From assembly GCF_017086445.1 (NCBI RefSeq), contig NZ_CP070968.1, positions 1,674,001 through 1,738,000 of the forward strand: a stretch of DNA of 64,000 nt, written 5' to 3'. Shown here piece by piece: positions 39,964 through 50,079 of the stretch (positions within the stretch are counted from its first letter, which is position 1; every line of letters begins with the position of its first letter). The notes beneath the pieces were generated by a model. The model was given only the letters and a program-made list of their open reading frames with translations, made no database searches and was not told where the DNA came from. A program made the position numbers and the translations under genes. Source of the stretch: Brevundimonas fontaquae (GTDB taxonomy: Bacteria; Pseudomonadota; Alphaproteobacteria; Caulobacterales; Caulobacteraceae).

Positions 39964-42900
39964 ATGCGTAACCTCCTGCTGGCCGCCGCCTCGGTCCTGA
40001 CACTCGCCTTCGCCGCGCCTGCCGTCGCGCAGGAGACGCGCGTTCTCGACAATATGGACGATGCGGCGCGGTGGGAGGCCAGCGCCTCCACCGACGTCCA
40101 CGCCACCGTCTCCGCCGTGGCGGGGCATGAAGGCCGGGCGGTGCGGCTCGACTACGATTTCGACGGCAAGGCGGGCTATGCGGTGCTCAGCCGGCCGCTG
40201 CCGTTCGACCTGCCCGACAACTACGAGATCAGCTTCTGGGTGCGGGGCGCCGGACCGAGCAATACCTTCGAGGTCAAACTGACCGACGCCTCGGCCGACA
40301 ATGTCTGGTGGAAGCAAACGGCGCGCTACGACTTTCCCGACGGCTGGACCAGGTTCGTCATCAAGCGCCGTCAGGTGTCCAAGGCCTGGGGCCCCAGCCC
40401 CGAGACGGTGTTGCGCCGCGCCGAGCGGGTGGAGTTCGTCGTGGTCGCGGCCGAGGGCGGCAAGGGATCGGTGGAGATCGATCAGCTTTCCCTGCGCGCC
40501 CTTCCGGTCGATCCGCCGATCCCGCCTCAACCGGTCGCCAGCGATGGGCAGACGGACTCAACGGCCGCCAATGCCGTCGATCTCGACCCGAAAACCGCCT
40601 GGACCCCGCCCGTGGGCGAGGCGTCGGCCCTGACATTGGACCTGGGCTACGAGCGCGAGTTCGGCGGCGTGATCCTGCGCTGGGGCGAGCGGGGCGCGGC
40701 GAGCGACTATCGCGTTTCCTCCTCCGTGGATGGGCGCGACTGGCGGCCGTTGACGACGGTCACGGGTGGCAATGGCGGCGTCGACTGGTTGAGGACGCCC
40801 GAGGCGACGGCGCGCTGGCTGAGACTGGAACCGCTGAAGCCCGCTCCGGCGCCGGACGTGGTCGGTTCGTCCGGCGCGGGCCAGCGGCTTGGCGCGGCCC
40901 AAGCCACGACCTATGCGCTGAACGAGATCGAGGTCGAACCGCTGACGTTCGGCGCGGACCCCACGGTGTTTCTGGAAGCCGTGGCCAAGGAAAACCGGCG
41001 CGGCCTTTATCCGCGCGGCTTCTCCGGCGAGCAGCCCTACTGGACCCTGGTCGGTGTCGATGGGGGTGGCGAGAGCGGTCTGATTGGTGAGGACGGCGCC
41101 ATCGAACTGCGCCGCGCCGGCCCCAGTATCGAACCCTTCGTGGTCGACAACGGGCGGCTGATCACCTGGGCCGACGTCAATATCGAACAGGGCCTGAAGG
41201 ACGGCGACCTGCCGATCCCGTCGGTGACCTGGACCGCCGACGACTGGACGCTGAAGATCACCAGCTTCGCCGACGGACCGGCGGATCAGGCACAGTTGTG
41301 GGGCCGTTACGACCTGACCAACACCACCAGCCGGCCGCGCACCCTGACCCTGACCCTGGCCGCGCGCCCCATGCAGGTGAATGCGCCGCGTCAGTTCCTG
41401 GCCATTCCCGGCGGCGTCAGCCCGGTGGAGACGATCGCCTGGGACGGCGCCGAACTGAAGCTGAACGACACGGTGCGGGTGCAGCCGTTGGCGGCCCCTG
41501 ATCAGGTCGCGCTGGCGACCTTCGATGCCGGCAGCGATCCGCAGTCCCTGATCCTGCCGTCTGCGCGGCGGCCGGCCGCCGAGGTCATGGCGACGACCGA
41601 CGCCACAGGTTTGGCCGCCGGCGCCCTAACCTACGAGGTGACGCTGCAACCGGGCGAGACACGCACGGTCGGCTGGGTGTCGCAACTGTCGGGCGACCCC
41701 TTGGCGCCTGAGCCGGTGGGGCAGGCGGCGGCTGTGCTTGATACGGTCGAGGCCCGACTGGCGGCCGAATGGCGCGCGAAACTGGATCGGGTCGACCTGA
41801 CCCTGCCGCCCGCAGCCCAGCGGATCGAGGACGCGCTGAAATCCTCGCTGGCCCATATGCTGATGTCGCGTCAGGGGCCGATCCTTCAGCCGGGCACACG
41901 CAGCTACAACCGCTCCTGGATCCGCGACGGCGCCATGATGGCCGAGGGGCTCAACCGGTTGGGCATGGCCGAGCATTCGGCCAACTATCTGCGTTGGTAC
42001 GCCCCCTATGTGTTCGAGAACGGAAAGGCGCCGTGCTGCGTCGATGCGCGCGGCGCTGATCCGGTGCCCGAGAATGACAGCCACGGCGAGTTCGTCTTCC
42101 TGGCCGCCGAGACCTATCGCTACACGAAGGACGAGGCCCTGCTGCGCCAGGTCTGGCCGCAGGTGCAAAAGTCGATCGCCTATATGGACGAGCTGCGCGC
42201 CTCGACCCGGACGACGGCCTTCCAGGCGCCGGATCAGCGTCACCTGTATGGCCTGTTGCCGCCGACGATCAGCCACGAGGGTTATTCGGACAAGGCGGCC
42301 TATTCCTACTGGGACGATTTCTGGGGCCTGCTGGGCTACAAGGACGCGGTCTTCATTGCCGAGACGCTGGGCGATGCAGACGCCGCCGCCCGCTATGCGG
42401 CGACGCGGGATCAGTTCGCCGCCGACATCCGGGCGTCGATCACGGCGACGGCGGCCCATCATGGCATCGACTGGATCGCGGGCGCCGCGGACCGGGGCGA
42501 TTTCGACGCCACCTCGACCACCATCGCCCTGTCTCCAGCGGGCGAACAGGATAATCTTCCGCCCGAGCTTATGGCGCGAACCTTCGACCTGTATTGGGAA
42601 AACTTCCAGAATCGTTTGACCAACCGCACGGCGTGGAGGGACTACACCCCCTACGAATGGCGGCTGGTCGGCGCCTATGTGCGGCTGGGTCAGAAGGACC
42701 GGGCGCTGGATGTGCTGGACTTCCTGATGGCCGACCGTCGGCCCGAGGCCTGGAACGGCTGGGCCGAGGTCGTGGGCCGCGAAAAGCGCGAGCCGCGCTT
42801 CATCGGCGACATGCCGCACGCCTGGATCAGCTCGGACTATATCCGTTCGGCGCTCGATCTATTCGCCTATGAGCGGGACAGCGATCACGCCCTGGTGCTG

Positions 42901-43179
42901 GCGGCCGGCGTGCCTGAGGCCTGGCTGGACACGAAGGAGGGGGTTGGGGTGCGGGACCTGCGCACGGCCTATGGGCCGCTGACCTACGCCTATCGCAAGG
43001 AAGGCCAGGGCTACGTCCTCACCCTGGGCGACGGCGCGATGCCGCCGGGCGGCTTCGTCCTGCAATGGCCGGCGGAGCACGGACGGCCGGAGCGGGCACG
43101 GATCGATGGCCGCTCAGCGACGTGGTCGGGTGATGAACTGGTCGTTCCGGCAGGGGCGCGGCGGGTGCAGTTGCGCTAA
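39964..43179 (+). CDS. Large secreted discoidin + six-hairpin glycosidase-like protein
   Basis: 1071 residues with a Sec signal (ASVLTLAFAAPAVAQ). Residues ~20-180 are a beta-sandwich carbohydrate-binding-like domain (YEISFWVRGAGPSNTFEVKL). Residues ~190-320 look like an F5/8-type C (discoidin) domain (TAANAVDLDPKTAWTPPVGE, DYRVSSSVDGRDWRPLTTV). Residues ~590-1000 form an (alpha/alpha)6 domain resembling debranching or six-hairpin glycosidases (SYNRSWIRDGAMMAEGLNRL, ENDSHGEFVFLAAETYRYTK, SYWDDFWGLLGYKDAVFIAE). It lies 18 bases after the importer genes. It probably trims the imported glycan outside the cytoplasm; the linkage is not known. Confidence 0.75.
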   Translation: MRNLLLAAASVLTLAFAAPAVAQETRVLDNMDDAARWEASASTDVHATVSAVAGHEGRAVRLDYDFDGKAGYAVLSRPLPFDLPDNYEISFWVRGAGPSNTFEVKLTDASADNVWWKQTARYDFPDGWTRFVIKRRQVSKAWGPSPETVLRRAERVEFVVVAAEGGKGSVEIDQLSLRALPVDPPIPPQPVASDGQTDSTAANAVDLDPKTAWTPPVGEASALTLDLGYEREFGGVILRWGERGAASDYRVSSSVDGRDWRPLTTVTGGNGGVDWLRTPEATARWLRLEPLKPAPAPDVVGSSGAGQRLGAAQATTYALNEIEVEPLTFGADPTVFLEAVAKENRRGLYPRGFSGEQPYWTLVGVDGGGESGLIGEDGAIELRRAGPSIEPFVVDNGRLITWADVNIEQGLKDGDLPIPSVTWTADDWTLKITSFADGPADQAQLWGRYDLTNTTSRPRTLTLTLAARPMQVNAPRQFLAIPGGVSPVETIAWDGAELKLNDTVRVQPLAAPDQVALATFDAGSDPQSLILPSARRPAAEVMATTDATGLAAGALTYEVTLQPGETRTVGWVSQLSGDPLAPEPVGQAAAVLDTVEARLAAEWRAKLDRVDLTLPPAAQRIEDALKSSLAHMLMSRQGPILQPGTRSYNRSWIRDGAMMAEGLNRLGMAEHSANYLRWYAPYVFENGKAPCCVDARGADPVPENDSHGEFVFLAAETYRYTKDEALLRQVWPQVQKSIAYMDELRASTRTTAFQAPDQRHLYGLLPPTISHEGYSDKAAYSYWDDFWGLLGYKDAVFIAETLGDADAAARYAATRDQFAADIRASITATAAHHGIDWIAGAADRGDFDATSTTIALSPAGEQDNLPPELMARTFDLYWENFQNRLTNRTAWRDYTPYEWRLVGAYVRLGQKDRALDVLDFLMADRRPEAWNGWAEVVGREKREPRFIGDMPHAWISSDYIRSALDLFAYERDSDHALVLAAGVPEAWLDTKEGVGVRDLRTAYGPLTYAYRKEGQGYVLTLGDGAMPPGGFVLQWPAEHGRPERARIDGRSATWSGDELVVPAGARRVQLR

Positions 43180-43185
43180 CGATCT

Positions 43186-43334
43186 GCGTCCCTTCTCCCA
43201 TTGTGAGAAGGTGGCCCGAAGGGCCGGATGAGGGTCGACCGGTGGATCAGGTGGCTGCAGCGACCCTCACCCTTTCGCGCAAGACCGATCGCTACGCTCT
43301 CGGGCGCTCAAGCCCTCTCCCAATGGGAGAGGGG

Positions 43335-43340
<6 letters not shown>
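43186..43340. repeat. Intergenic repeat with two inverted hairpins
   Basis: The gap between convergent genes carries CCCTTCTCCCATTGTGAGAA-GGTGGCCCGAAGGGCC and, at its end, CCCTCTCCCAATGGGAGAGGG. These are 'ATTGGGAGAGGG' type repeats that I recall as widespread between proteobacterial genes. They would also act as bidirectional terminators for the glycosidase and the ATPase genes. Confidence 0.6.
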
Positions 43341-44423
<1,083 letters not shown>

Positions 44424-44460
44424 GCTTCCTGCTTTCCTGACCCGTTTTTGTTTTGCCGCA

Positions 44461-44476
44461 CCGTAACCGGTTACAT
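44461..44476. promoter_or_regulatory. LacI-type operator upstream of the importer ATPase
   Basis: CCGTAACC/GGTTACAT, a CG-centred palindrome 38 bases before the ATPase start (ATG at 44423). Half-site ATGTAACC is identical to that of the palindrome at 4712-4727 before the LacI gene. Confidence 0.65.
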
Positions 44477-44501
44477 GGCGGGATCAATGGCGCGAGACGT
44501 T

Positions 44502-45149
44502 TCAGTCGCGGTCAGGGGCTCCCAGTGGGAAATAGTCGCGATAGGGTCGGGCTTCGTCCACGCAGCGGGCGAAGGACGGACGGGCCAGCAGCCGGGCGCG
44601 ATAGGCCTTGAGCGTCTCGAACCGTTCCGGGATCGGGTGTGTCCAGTCGGCGTAGAAGAGGGCAGGCGCGGCGGCGCAGTCGGCCAAGCTGAACCCGTGA
44701 TCGGTGGCCCATTCGCGTCCCGTCAGCCGCTGATCCAGCCAGGCGTAGGTCGTCTCCAGCATCTTGCGCGCCTCGGCGTCGCCCAGCGGGTCGCGGTCGG
44801 TCTCGGCGCGCATCGAGTTGAAGACGATCCGGCCCTGGGGCGTCGAGACGTAGTTGTCGAACACCCGATCCATCATCCGCACTTCGACGGCGGCTGCGGC
44901 ATCGTGGGGGATCAGGCGAACGGGGCCGGGATAATGCGCTTGTAGATGTTCGATGATGGAGGCGGATTCAAGCACCGTCGTCTCGCCGTCCTGCAGGACT
45001 GGGAACCGCTTGAGCGGCCATAGGGCACGCAGTTCCGCATTGGCCGACGGATCTTCCAGCGTGCGGTATTCGAAGGCGATGTCGTTCTCATAGAAGGCGA
45101 TCAGCGCCTTCTGGCAAAAGGAGGAGAAGGGGTGGGCGTAGAGTTTCAT
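44502..45149 (-). CDS. Glutathione S-transferase family protein
   Basis: 215 residues. N-terminal thioredoxin fold (MKLYAHPFSSFCQKALIAFY with Ser/Cys active-site region, FPVLQDGETTVLESASIIEH with the conserved Pro and E-S dyad) and an all-helical C-terminal domain (TYAWLDQRLTGREWATDHGF, SLADCAAAPALFYADW). Substrate unknown. Divergent from the second TonB receptor across a 136-base gap. Confidence 0.9.
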   Translation of the reverse strand: MKLYAHPFSSFCQKALIAFYENDIAFEYRTLEDPSANAELRALWPLKRFPVLQDGETTVLESASIIEHLQAHYPGPVRLIPHDAAAAVEVRMMDRVFDNYVSTPQGRIVFNSMRAETDRDPLGDAEARKMLETTYAWLDQRLTGREWATDHGFSLADCAAAPALFYADWTHPIPERFETLKAYRARLLARPSFARCVDEARPYRDYFPLGAPDRD

Positions 45150-45206
45150 CGCGTCCTCCAGACCAGTCGTCCGATGCGACTTTCACCCGGCATGACTGGG
45201 AGTCAA

Positions 45207-45222
45207 TTTGCAAATCTGCAAA
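45207..45222. promoter_or_regulatory. Palindrome between GST and TonB receptor genes
   Basis: TTTGCA-AATC-TGCAAA, a perfect AT-rich inverted repeat in the divergent promoter region, with a related TTTCGCAAAA 8 bases further on. Possible operator for either gene. Confidence 0.35.
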
Positions 45223-45285
45223 ATTACGCTTTCGCAAAATGGCGGCGCTGGATAGAAGCCCGCCACAGATCGCGGGGACCACGAC

Positions 45286-47904
45286 ATGACACAGCGCAAA
45301 ATCCTGATGGCGACGGTTTCGGTCGCCTGGCTGGCGGTCGCCGGAGCCGTGCAGGCGCAGGAAGCGTCGCGCGTGGACGACATCGTCGTCACCGGCTCGC
45401 GGATCGCGGGCGGCGAGCGGATCGCACTGGTAGAGACTGTGGCCCGCGAAACAATCGCCGCCGCCGGGATCGCCGATGCGTCTCAGTTGGTCCGGCTGGT
45501 CACGGCCAACTCGGGCTCGGAGGCCCAGGTGGATCAGCTGAACCAGCCGCAGAGTTCGGGCACGGCCCAGTTCAACCTGCGCAATCTCGGCCTCGGCTCG
45601 ACCCTGGTCCTGGTGGACGGCCAGCGGTGGACCAACAGCGCCGTGGTGGCGACGGACGGCTCGGGCTTCGTCGACATCAACTCGCTGGTTCCGATGATCG
45701 CGCTTCAGCGGGTCGAGGTGGTCAAGGACGGCGCCTCGGCGGTCTATGGCTCCGACGCGGTGGCGGGCGTGGTCAACTTCATCACCCGGCGGGGCGTGGA
45801 CCGGCCAGAAGTCAGCGCCAAATACGCCGTAGCCGACGGATCGGAAGAGAGCGTGATCGAGGCGCTCGGCGGGTTCGGCCTGCTGGGCGGTGACCTGACG
45901 CTGGCGGCCTCGCATTTCCATCGTTCGGCCCTGGGGTCGGACGAGCGGGACTTCACCCAGGCTGAACGCTATGGCCGCGCGGCCTGGACGGCCGTGACCA
46001 GCTATGGCCAGCCGGGTTCCTATTTCCGACCCAGCCGCAACGGTTTTTCGCCCGATCCGGCGTGCGGCAATCCGGCGTTCGGCAGCGCCTATCTGAACTC
46101 GCCCACGGACGCCTTCTGCCGGCTCGACTATTCGGACTTCTTCGATCTGGTCCCGGAGGAGACGCGCACGCAGCTGTTCGCGGATTACCGGCGCCCCGTG
46201 GGCGACATGACCCTGTCGCTGCAAGGGGCTTGGTCGGCGACGAACACCATCGCGCGCCAGTCGCCGTCGCTGCCGATCCTGGCGCGGTCGCTGACGGTGC
46301 CGGCGAGCCATCCCGACAATCCGTTCGGCGAGGCGGTGCTGTTCCGGGGGCGGCTGCTGGGGGCGGAGGCCGGCGCGTCTCAGGCCGAGTTCGACTATCA
46401 CACATGGCGCCTGGCCGCCGGGCTGGATGGACGTTTCGGCAATGGCTGGACCTGGAACCTGTCGGCGACCAGCAGCCGTCAGCACGTCGCCTATGACAAG
46501 CCCGACACCATCGGCAGCGCCTTGCAGAATGCGCTGAACGGCCTGGGCGGGGCGGGCTGCAGTCCCGCCACGGGGACGCCCGGCGTCGGCGCCTGCCAGT
46601 ATTTCAACCCGTTCGGCAGCGCCTACCTGGGGACCGGGACGGCGAACACCACTGCCCTGATCGACAGCCTGATCGGCTCGACCGGCCTGCGGGGCGCGGC
46701 GACCCTGACGACGGCGGACGCCTCGACCAGCGGCGAGGCCCTGGCCTGGGCCGGCGGATCGGTCGATGTCGCCGTCGGCGCTCAGTATCGCCGCAGCGGC
46801 TTCCGTCACGACTGGAGCGATCTGGTGAACCGGGGGGATCTGCTGACGGCGGGGGTGTCGCCGGACTTCGAGGGCGATCAGGAAGCCTTGGCCGCCTTTG
46901 CCGAGGCCCGCCTCCATCTGGGCGACCGGATCGAGGCGCAGCTGGCCGGGCGCTACGAATCCTACGACGGCAACGAGGGCCGGTTCAGCCCCAAGGCCGC
47001 GATCCGGTGGGATGTCACCGACGCCCTGGCCCTGCGCGCGTCGTGGGGACAGGGGTTCCGGGCGCCGTCGGTCTATGCCCAGTCGGGAGCGCAGGCGTCG
47101 CAGCCGTCGGTGTTCGACCGGGGGGCGTTCGTCTTCGTCAACACCCTGACCTCGGGCCGGGCCGACCTGAAGCCCGAGAAGTCCGAGAGCCTGAACCTGG
47201 GAGCGGTCTGGACGCCGATCGAAGGGCTGGAGTTGGGCGTCGACGCCTGGCGGTTCGACTATGCCGATCAGGTGGTCAAGGAGTCGGCCCAGGCCATCAT
47301 CAACCAGGCGGCGGCCGATACGGCGGCGGGGCGGACCGGCACGGCGGCGCAGAGCCGCATCACCCGTTCGGCCAGCGGCGCCCTGACCTCCGTGCAGCTG
47401 TATTTCGTCAACGCCTCGTCCATCGAGACGCAAGGCATCGACCTGTCGGGCCGCTATCGGCGCGGCCTGTGGGGCGGGGAGGCGACGGCCTCGGCGATCT
47501 GGACCTATGTGGACGCCTATGACATCCGGCTGGACGCGTCGGCCGCCAAGGTGTCGGGCGTGGGTTCGACCAACCTGAACAACATCGGCCGGTCCCTGCC
47601 GCGCAATCGCGGGGAGTTCGCCCTGGGCTGGAGCGGCGGGGCGAACGCGGTGACGGCCCTGGTCCACTATACCGACGGATACGCCAATGACCGCAGCGGC
47701 ATCACCGACGCCAGCATCGCCAGCCAGACGACGGTCGATCTGCTCTACAGCCGCACGATCCGCGCTGACCTGGATCTGTCGTTCGGGGTGGTCAATGTGG
47801 CCGACAAGGCGCCGCCCCTGGCGCAGTTCGCCTTGGGCTATGACCCGGTCGTGGCCGATCCGCGCGGGCGGGTGGTCAGCATTGGCCTGAGCAAGCGGTT
47901 CTGA
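45286..47904 (+). CDS. TonB-dependent receptor
   Basis: Complete 872-residue outer-membrane receptor. The signal peptide ends GAVQAQE, then a TonB box-like VDDIVVTGSRIAGGER. The plug carries FNLRNLGLGSTLVLVDGQRW and VVKDGASAVYGSDAVAGVVN. The barrel ends IGLSKRF with terminal Phe. It lacks the carboxypeptidase-regulatory domain of the split receptor at 5912. The substrate is unknown; such receptors import siderophores, vitamins or oligosaccharides. It starts 136 bases from the divergent GST gene. Confidence 0.95.
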   Translation: MTQRKILMATVSVAWLAVAGAVQAQEASRVDDIVVTGSRIAGGERIALVETVARETIAAAGIADASQLVRLVTANSGSEAQVDQLNQPQSSGTAQFNLRNLGLGSTLVLVDGQRWTNSAVVATDGSGFVDINSLVPMIALQRVEVVKDGASAVYGSDAVAGVVNFITRRGVDRPEVSAKYAVADGSEESVIEALGGFGLLGGDLTLAASHFHRSALGSDERDFTQAERYGRAAWTAVTSYGQPGSYFRPSRNGFSPDPACGNPAFGSAYLNSPTDAFCRLDYSDFFDLVPEETRTQLFADYRRPVGDMTLSLQGAWSATNTIARQSPSLPILARSLTVPASHPDNPFGEAVLFRGRLLGAEAGASQAEFDYHTWRLAAGLDGRFGNGWTWNLSATSSRQHVAYDKPDTIGSALQNALNGLGGAGCSPATGTPGVGACQYFNPFGSAYLGTGTANTTALIDSLIGSTGLRGAATLTTADASTSGEALAWAGGSVDVAVGAQYRRSGFRHDWSDLVNRGDLLTAGVSPDFEGDQEALAAFAEARLHLGDRIEAQLAGRYESYDGNEGRFSPKAAIRWDVTDALALRASWGQGFRAPSVYAQSGAQASQPSVFDRGAFVFVNTLTSGRADLKPEKSESLNLGAVWTPIEGLELGVDAWRFDYADQVVKESAQAIINQAAADTAAGRTGTAAQSRITRSASGALTSVQLYFVNASSIETQGIDLSGRYRRGLWGGEATASAIWTYVDAYDIRLDASAAKVSGVGSTNLNNIGRSLPRNRGEFALGWSGGANAVTALVHYTDGYANDRSGITDASIASQTTVDLLYSRTIRADLDLSFGVVNVADKAPPLAQFALGYDPVVADPRGRVVSIGLSKRF

Positions 47905-47972
47905 CCAAGCGGTTCTGATCGGCGGTTGCGCGGTCAACCGGGCGGTGTATGCATCCCCTAGGGGAGAATCCG

Positions 47973-48689
47973 ATGACCGACGGCGAGACGACGCGCAAAC
48001 AGGCGTTCAAGGACCTGTCCGAGGATACGCTGGGCTTCGGCGGCGCCGAGGTGCGGACCGCGCGTGACCTGCTGGTGCGGCCCCGGCTGGTGCTTCAGGC
48101 CTGGATGATCGAGGGACCGACGGGCGGCGGGCGCTACGCCAAGCCGCTGAGGCTGTATCTGGCGCTGAACGCGATCCTGATGCTGGTGGTCTTCCTGCGC
48201 GGTGGCCTGAGCTTCTATCTGGAAAGCATGCCGGCCGATGTCCTGAACCCCCTGCTTCAGGAAGCGGGCAAGTCGCGCGACGCCTTCATGTCGGACGCCG
48301 ACGGATGGATGTCCCTGGTCGCCGTGCCCATCATGGCGCCCTTCTATGCTCTGGCCGCCATGCCGCTGTTTCGCCTGTGGGACGCCGAGGACCTGGGCTT
48401 GAGACGCGGGTTCAGGGCCGCCTTTGCCTATCTGAACGCCTGGACCGTGCCGTTGCTGCCGCTGGCCTGGTTCATGTTCAGCCCCGGCCCGCTGGCCGCA
48501 GCGTGCAGCCTTCTGATGCTGGTGCTGGGCATCGTGGCCTTCATGCGGATGGGGCGGGGACGGTGGTATCGGGGCGTGGTCCCCGGCCTGGCCAAGGCCT
48601 TCGCCGTGATGATCGCCATCGGCCTGTCCAGCGTCATCGCGACCTTCATCGTCATGGTCATCGGCGTCTTCGCCGGATTTGCGGCCTAG
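47973..48689 (+). CDS. DUF3667-like membrane protein
   Basis: 238 residues from ATG 47973 (TAGGGGAG-like site upstream). A short N-terminal soluble part (FKDLSEDTLGFGGAEVRTAR, then DLLVRPRLVLQAW) followed by about five helices (YLALNAILMLVVFLRGGLSF, LVAVPIMAPFYALAAMPLFR, YLNAWTVPLLPLAWFMF). The layout fits DUF3667/Yip1-like small membrane proteins. Function unknown. It follows the TonB receptor on the same strand at 69 bases. Confidence 0.7.
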   Translation: MTDGETTRKQAFKDLSEDTLGFGGAEVRTARDLLVRPRLVLQAWMIEGPTGGGRYAKPLRLYLALNAILMLVVFLRGGLSFYLESMPADVLNPLLQEAGKSRDAFMSDADGWMSLVAVPIMAPFYALAAMPLFRLWDAEDLGLRRGFRAAFAYLNAWTVPLLPLAWFMFSPGPLAAACSLLMLVLGIVAFMRMGRGRWYRGVVPGLAKAFAVMIAIGLSSVIATFIVMVIGVFAGFAA

Positions 48690-48990
48690 ACGGTCGCCCG
48701 ACAAAAACACCGTCTAATTCGTCTACTTTGTCTAATTCGGCGGCAGGCGAGTTCGCCCTGCGGCTCGCCGACGCGTGCGGTTTGCGACCGTGCTGTGATG
48801 TTTTCAAAGACCCGCCGACATCATAACCCCGTCGCAACGCGCGTCAGGTCGAATGACGCAGAAGCCGGATAAGTAGCTGACAATGTTGCTGGATTGTTGT
48901 CGAGGTTGGATGGGAAGAGGTTGGATCTGTCCGTAGCGAGGCCAAGGCTGTGACGAAGCTGCGGTCTTTGTGAAAGTCAGCTACGGGTGC
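48690..48990. other. Non-coding gap of ~300 bases
   Basis: No gene, tRNA or clear hairpin seen. A short direct repeat GTCTAATTCG occurs twice near 48713-48740. Base composition drops towards the right, into the AT-rich gene that follows, so a transfer boundary may lie here. Confidence 0.4.
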
Positions 48991-49836
48991 TTAACCGCCG
49001 TTGCTAGGCGGCTGTTCAGTTAAAAGGATATCCTCGGTGGGGCTGGGAAAAAAATACACCCGATCAAACTTGCTCTTGATAGGCAGCTTGAAATCAACGC
49101 CCGCAAACGATTTTGCAAGTGAAACAAAGCGAGCATCAGGTACATTTTCCGTGCCGCAGATAGGAGGAACCAGCCCAGAGATGATTAAAAGCCAATGCTC
49201 ATCGCAAGAGGCGTAGTTCTTGAGCCTTTGCTCCTTGGCGGCGATGACTTTTCCCACGTCATTTTGCGTTAGATTTTCTACGAATGCGCTTCGCCACGTC
49301 GTGAGAGATGTAGTCTTGTTTCCATCGTTTAAGATCTGGATGTGCTGAATAAAACGTGGAATCTCAGGACATTCGATCTTCGGCTGCTTGGAATGTGGAA
49401 TGTCCGCATGACTGCGAACCAGCAGAATTACCGAGTGAGGGTCCATTTTCGCTGACGCTGAATTGATTAGCGACACAATGTGATCAAGCGCTTCCTCACA
49501 CTCTAGCTTGTTCACCTCGGTATTATCTTCGCAACAAAGGCCGATTTCTATTGGGAGAGAAGATTTAGACAGTTTAAGCAACCGATTAGCAAACCATTCC
49601 TGAGCAGCCTCTATCTGCTTTGTGTTTTTGCCATTTACGCCAGATCGATGCGCCTCGGTGACCTCGACCCCGATATTTTTTCCGTGATAGGACATAATAA
49701 AATCGGGCTGCTCGGTATCCTCAAGTCCGTCCCACTGGACTCCCGCAGCGACCATACACCAGTGAAACGCTGCAAGCTCAGCAGCCTTCTTCGGGTTAGT
49801 CGCCAACTTCACGGTTAGTGAGGCGAGATCGTTCAT
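48991..49836 (-). CDS. Hypothetical protein with PD-(D/E)xK-like nuclease motif, likely acquired
   Basis: 281 residues, markedly more AT-rich than its neighbours. The N-terminal part holds QPDFIMSYHGKNIGVEVTEA, a PD...(D/E)x(T/K) arrangement like restriction-endonuclease-fold enzymes, although the Lys is replaced by Thr. Further on are helical and beta stretches (SVILLVRSHADIPHSKQPKI, CDEHWLLIISGLVPPICG). No family recognised. It stands alone between housekeeping-type genes, so a solitary defence or mobile-element passenger is possible. The start ATG 49836 is clear; a short frame lies just upstream. Confidence 0.65.
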   Translation of the reverse strand: MNDLASLTVKLATNPKKAAELAAFHWCMVAAGVQWDGLEDTEQPDFIMSYHGKNIGVEVTEAHRSGVNGKNTKQIEAAQEWFANRLLKLSKSSLPIEIGLCCEDNTEVNKLECEEALDHIVSLINSASAKMDPHSVILLVRSHADIPHSKQPKIECPEIPRFIQHIQILNDGNKTTSLTTWRSAFVENLTQNDVGKVIAAKEQRLKNYASCDEHWLLIISGLVPPICGTENVPDARFVSLAKSFAGVDFKLPIKSKFDRVYFFPSPTEDILLTEQPPSNGG

Positions 49837-49968
49837 TTGCGAAGCCTATGCGACGGGGCCCAGCGGTTCAATGGAAACGCTCAGGTCCGCCATGGGTCGA
49901 TTTTGCTCGTCGGAAGAATAGAAAAATTCCGACATCGCCCGGTCCGTCATAACGGGGCCATGCCTCGT

Positions 49969-50031
49969 ATGGAGGGCACTGCTATAGCAATAATTGCCAT
50001 AATGGGTGGAGTTGCTTTGCTGGCGGTATAG
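49969..50031 (+). CDS. Possible 20-residue hydrophobic micropeptide
   Basis: The frame MEGTAIAIIAIMGGVALLAV encodes a single short membrane helix (start could be ATG 49960). Its position in the gap beside the AT-rich gene recalls type I toxin-like peptides, but there is no clear ribosome site and such frames occur by chance. Confidence 0.2.
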   Translation: MEGTAIAIIAIMGGVALLAV

Positions 50032-50079
50032 CTGGGCGTGCAGGGGCTGACCTGTGATCAAGGGGGATCGAGATGCGAA

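Noticed and set aside
45088..47937. 949-residue open frame on the minus strand
   Set aside because: It lies opposite a clear TonB receptor, has no family motifs and is low-complexity His/Arg/Gly-rich, as expected for an antisense frame in high-GC DNA.
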